Shown here in pieces: positions 6,209 through 8,352 of a stretch of 8,352 nt of DNA. The position numbers and the translations under genes are program-made. Below the pieces are notes generated by a model that saw nothing but the letters and a program-made list of their open reading frames with translations, searched no databases and was not told the DNA's origin. Positions within the stretch are counted from its first letter, which is position 1, and every line of letters begins with the position of its first letter. This stretch comes from Sulfurovum sp. (lineage in GTDB: Bacteria > Campylobacterota > Campylobacteria > Campylobacterales > Sulfurovaceae): NCBI GenBank assembly GCA_003978395.1, contig QNZV01000153.1, forward strand, positions 1 to 8,352, read 5' to 3'.

Positions 6209-6886
6209 ATGAAACACTTTAAAGCACTAGAGAAAGCTTTAAACTACAAATTCAAACGACATGACCTTATCATCGAAGCACTTACGCATAAAAGTTATAA
6301 AAAACCTTATAACAATGAGCGATTAGAGTTCTTGGGCGATGCGGTTTTAGATTTAATTGTAGGAGAATATCTTTTCAAAAAATTTCCAAAAGAGAATGAA
6401 GGGGTACTTTCAAAAATAAGAGCTTCTTTGGTAAATGAAAAAGGGTTTACAACTCTTGCAAAATCCATTGATTTAGGGAATTCTCTGCTGATTTCCTCTG
6501 CTGAAGAGAACAATGATGGGCGTATAAAACCATCTCTTCTCTCTAATGCTTTTGAAGCTGTTATTGGTGCAATCTATTTGGAAAGTGGTTTAGAAACAGC
6601 ATCTAATATTGCTATACGACTTATTGAATCTTCTCATAAAAGTATTGATTTAGGCTCTCTTTCAAAAGATTTTAAGACCACTCTCCAAGAGATTACTCAA
6701 GCAGATTTTGGAGAGACCCCAACCTATAAACTTATTCGTGCTTTTGGTCCAGACCATAAAAAAGAGTTTGAAATTGCCATAGAGTTACAACATAGAGTTA
6801 TCTGCTCGGCTATTGGACGCAGTAAAAAAGAGGCACAACAGAGGGCTGCTGAAATAGCATTAAAGAAACTTAAAGGCGAAGAGTAA
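6209..6886 (+). CDS. rnc: Ribonuclease III
   Basis: RNase III is a cytosolic homodimeric endonuclease that cuts double-stranded RNA, notably the rRNA precursor and regulatory RNA duplexes. At 225 residues it is normal for bacteria. The catalytic domain carries the signature NERLEFLGDAVLD (36-48) with Glu37, Glu40 and Asp44, then LLSNAFEAVIGAIYLESG (110-127) with Glu116. The dsRNA-binding domain covers about 153-222, from DFKTTLQEITQ through the Lys/Ala-rich end KKEAQQRAAEIALKKL. One point stands out: Asn113 occupies the place of E. coli Asp114, a metal-site residue, while Glu116 (E. coli Glu117) is kept. The start is preceded by AAAGGA with an 11-base spacing. The stop overlaps the aroC start by one base (TAATG), suggesting coupled translation. 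Confidence 0.96.
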   Translation: MKHFKALEKALNYKFKRHDLIIEALTHKSYKKPYNNERLEFLGDAVLDLIVGEYLFKKFPKENEGVLSKIRASLVNEKGFTTLAKSIDLGNSLLISSAEENNDGRIKPSLLSNAFEAVIGAIYLESGLETASNIAIRLIESSHKSIDLGSLSKDFKTTLQEITQADFGETPTYKLIRAFGPDHKKEFEIAIELQHRVICSAIGRSKKEAQQRAAEIALKKLKGEE

Positions 6887-7962
6887 TGAATACTTTTGGA
6901 AAAAAATTCTGCATAACAACATTTGGAGAGTCTCATGGTAAAGCATTAGGATGTATTGTCGATGGTGTTCCTGCAGGATTAAAGATAGATGAAGCCTTTA
7001 TTCAAAGTGAACTAGACCGAAGAAAACCTGGAAAATCTAAACTCGAAACAGCTAGAAAAGAGGATGATAAAGTAGAAATCCTTTCGGGAACATTTGAAGG
7101 GCTTAGTACAGGAACACCTATTATGATGGTTATCTTTAATGGCAATCAAAAAAGCCGTGATTATGATAATGTAAAAGATCTGTTTCGCCCTGGACATGCT
7201 GATTTTACCTATTTTCACAAATATGGAATCCGTGATTACCGTGGTGGTGGACGAAGCTCTGCAAGAGAGACAGCTGCTAGAGTAGCAGGTGGAGCAGTTG
7301 CAAAGCTTATGCTTAAAACTCTAGGGATAGAGATAAAATCAGGGCTTTGTGAAGTAGATGGAATTAAAGCAGAAAGCTATGATTTTAACCATGCAAAAAG
7401 CTCTCTACTTTATGCCTTAGATGCAAAGGTAGAAAAAGAACAAGAAGAGGCAATCTTATCAGCAAAGAAAAAACATGACTCTGTAGGTGGTGTGGTTTTA
7501 ACCATCGCAACAGGTGTGCCAATTGGTTTAGGAGAGCCTATTTACTATAAACTTGATGCTATTTTGGCTGAAGCAATGATGGGAATCAATGCATCTAAAG
7601 GGGTAGAGATAGGCGATGGAGTTTTAAGTAGCTCTTTGAAAGGAAGTCAAAATAATGATGGAATCACACCCACTGGATTCACTTCGAACCATTCAGGTGG
7701 AGTGCTTGGAGGTATCTCTAATGGAGATGACATTGTAGTTAAAACCCATTTTAAACCTACTCCTTCTATTTTTCAAGAGCAAGAGACAGTTAACACTAAA
7801 AATGAAGCGATGAAATTTGAACTGAAAGGTCGCCATGACCCTTGTGTTGCCATTCGTGGTTCTGTTGTTTGTGAAGCGATGATGGCTTTGGTTTTAGCCG
7901 ATATGACCCTACTAAATATGGGTAAGAAAATGGAGCATCTCGAAAAAATTTATAAAAAATAG
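6886..7962 (+). CDS. aroC: Chorismate synthase
   Basis: AroC performs the last step of the shikimate pathway, anti-1,4-elimination of phosphate from 5-enolpyruvylshikimate-3-phosphate to give chorismate. It needs reduced FMN although there is no net redox change. It is a cytosolic homotetramer. The 358-residue length is typical of the family. Visible signatures: FGESHGKALGCIVDGVPAG (13-31, with His17), RPGHAD (101-106), YRGGGRSSARETAARVAGGA (118-137), TSNHSGGVLGGISNG (266-280) and RHDPCVAIRG (316-325). The start is fixed by overlap with the rnc stop (TAATG), and GGCGAAGAG just upstream may serve as ribosome site, although translation is probably coupled to rnc. The partner linking rnc and aroC is conserved in this phylum as far as I recall. 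No strong terminator follows. Confidence 0.97.
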   Translation: MNTFGKKFCITTFGESHGKALGCIVDGVPAGLKIDEAFIQSELDRRKPGKSKLETARKEDDKVEILSGTFEGLSTGTPIMMVIFNGNQKSRDYDNVKDLFRPGHADFTYFHKYGIRDYRGGGRSSARETAARVAGGAVAKLMLKTLGIEIKSGLCEVDGIKAESYDFNHAKSSLLYALDAKVEKEQEEAILSAKKKHDSVGGVVLTIATGVPIGLGEPIYYKLDAILAEAMMGINASKGVEIGDGVLSSSLKGSQNNDGITPTGFTSNHSGGVLGGISNGDDIVVKTHFKPTPSIFQEQETVNTKNEAMKFELKGRHDPCVAIRGSVVCEAMMALVLADMTLLNMGKKMEHLEKIYKK

Positions 7963-8021
7963 CATTTATTTAATAAAGCATAGTATTTTAAATTAAAATT
8001 ATTTCTTAAGTTTATATTTAG

Positions 8022-8027
8022 TATAAT
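8022..8027 (+). promoter_or_regulatory. -10 box for the lipoprotein gene
   Basis: A perfect TATAAT (context TTTAGTATAATCTA) lies 29 bases before the lipoprotein start, in the 93-bp gap after aroC. It is preceded by T-rich DNA with no -35. It indicates that the lipoprotein gene has its own transcription start. Confidence 0.55.
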
Positions 8028-8055
8028 CTATTTATATTAAAAAGGATTATGGAAT

Positions 8056-8352
8056 ATGAAGAGATTTAAAATATTACTTATAAAAATAAGTTTTTTAGGT
8101 TTTGCTCTACAAGGGTGTGGATCAGGAGCTAAAAAAAATTATCCTACAGCGATTGGAACAGCTGTTTCTATGACTGTAGATGAAGAGAATAGTCTCTTAA
8201 CTCCTAAACTTTCAAAAATCTTAAAAGTACATATAAATGAAATTAATAAACTAGAAGCAACAAGCTTTTCAAAAACCATACATTATTGTGATATTTCAGG
8301 AGAAAAAGAGCAAGAAGTCTTTGGTACACTAGAAAATGTAATCCGTAAAACA
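8056..8352 (+). CDS. Predicted lipoprotein, unknown function, 3'-truncated by window edge
   Basis: An open frame of 99 codons starts at ATG 8056, with AAAGGA at 8041-8046, and continues past the window end. The ATG at 8049 is in another frame and stops after six codons. The N-terminus is a lipoprotein signal: basic MKRFK, a hydrophobic stretch, and a lipobox LQGC with Cys21, where Gln at -2 is less usual. After it comes GSGAKKNYP, which has no Asp at +2, so outer-membrane sorting would be predicted by the E. coli rule, although that rule may not hold here. The mature part is hydrophilic with Lys/Glu, contains a further Cys in HYCDISGEKE (about 81-90), and matches no family I recognise. The reading (from raw sequence) is solid; the function is not known. 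Confidence 0.75.
   Translation, partial: MKRFKILLIKISFLGFALQGCGSGAKKNYPTAIGTAVSMTVDEENSLLTPKLSKILKVHINEINKLEATSFSKTIHYCDISGEKEQEVFGTLENVIRKT

Noticed and set aside
7962..7999. Possible terminator after aroC: GC-A-TTTAT / ATAAA-GC stem starting in the stop codon, then a 15-base palindrome ATTTTAAATTAAAAT
   Set aside because: The stem is almost all A/T, has a bulge and no proper U-tract; the second palindrome is a one-base-loop A/T repeat. Both are likely by chance in this DNA.

Overview
This window looks like chromosomal backbone from a member of the Campylobacterota (formerly Epsilonproteobacteria), most like the Sulfurimonas/Sulfurovum side of the phylum. The evidence is the AT-rich DNA, promoters with a clear TATAAT -10 box and no good -35, and the gene set itself (tkt, ispA, dnaG, a membrane TPR protein, rnc, aroC). 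From memory, most of these sit close together in Campylobacter jejuni as well. Genus assignment is inference; no rRNA is present.

Left half, minus strand: a 3'-truncated transketolase gene (tkt, 1-1305) lies downstream of ispA (1402-2250), with a 96-bp spacer that holds two perfect dyads. Upstream of ispA is a separately transcribed cold-shock protein gene (2389-2607) with its own promoter, a leader of about 100 nt and a hairpin/U-tract terminator. Next comes primase dnaG (2788-4443), transcribed from a promoter near 4482.

Right half, plus strand: a divergent small gene (4584-4934) encodes a PII-like protein that keeps the T-loop signature but seems to lack the nucleotide-binding B-loop. It is followed by a LapB-like membrane TPR/rubredoxin protein starting at TTG (5047-6111), then rnc (6209-6886) and aroC (6886-7962), which overlap by one base. 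After aroC, a new promoter drives a predicted lipoprotein that runs off the window end (8056-8352).

The most interesting observation is in the 97-bp gap between the LapB-like gene and rnc. A +1-frame reading across the LapB-like stop codon spells V-T-L-Y-S-D-G-S-S-F-G, the N-terminal strand and catalytic Asp region of RNase HI. It has no start codon (a TAG precedes it) and no remainder of the gene. As I recall, related genomes have rnhA exactly between this TPR gene and rnc, so this looks like the scar of a deleted rnhA. The second candidate is the divergent PII-like protein. No mobile element, CRISPR array, tRNA or rRNA was seen.

The genes are mostly housekeeping: pentose-phosphate carbon rearrangement (tkt), isoprenoid precursors (ispA), replication priming (dnaG), RNA chaperoning (csp), outer-membrane/LPS homeostasis (LapB-like), dsRNA processing (rnc) and aromatic biosynthesis (aroC).
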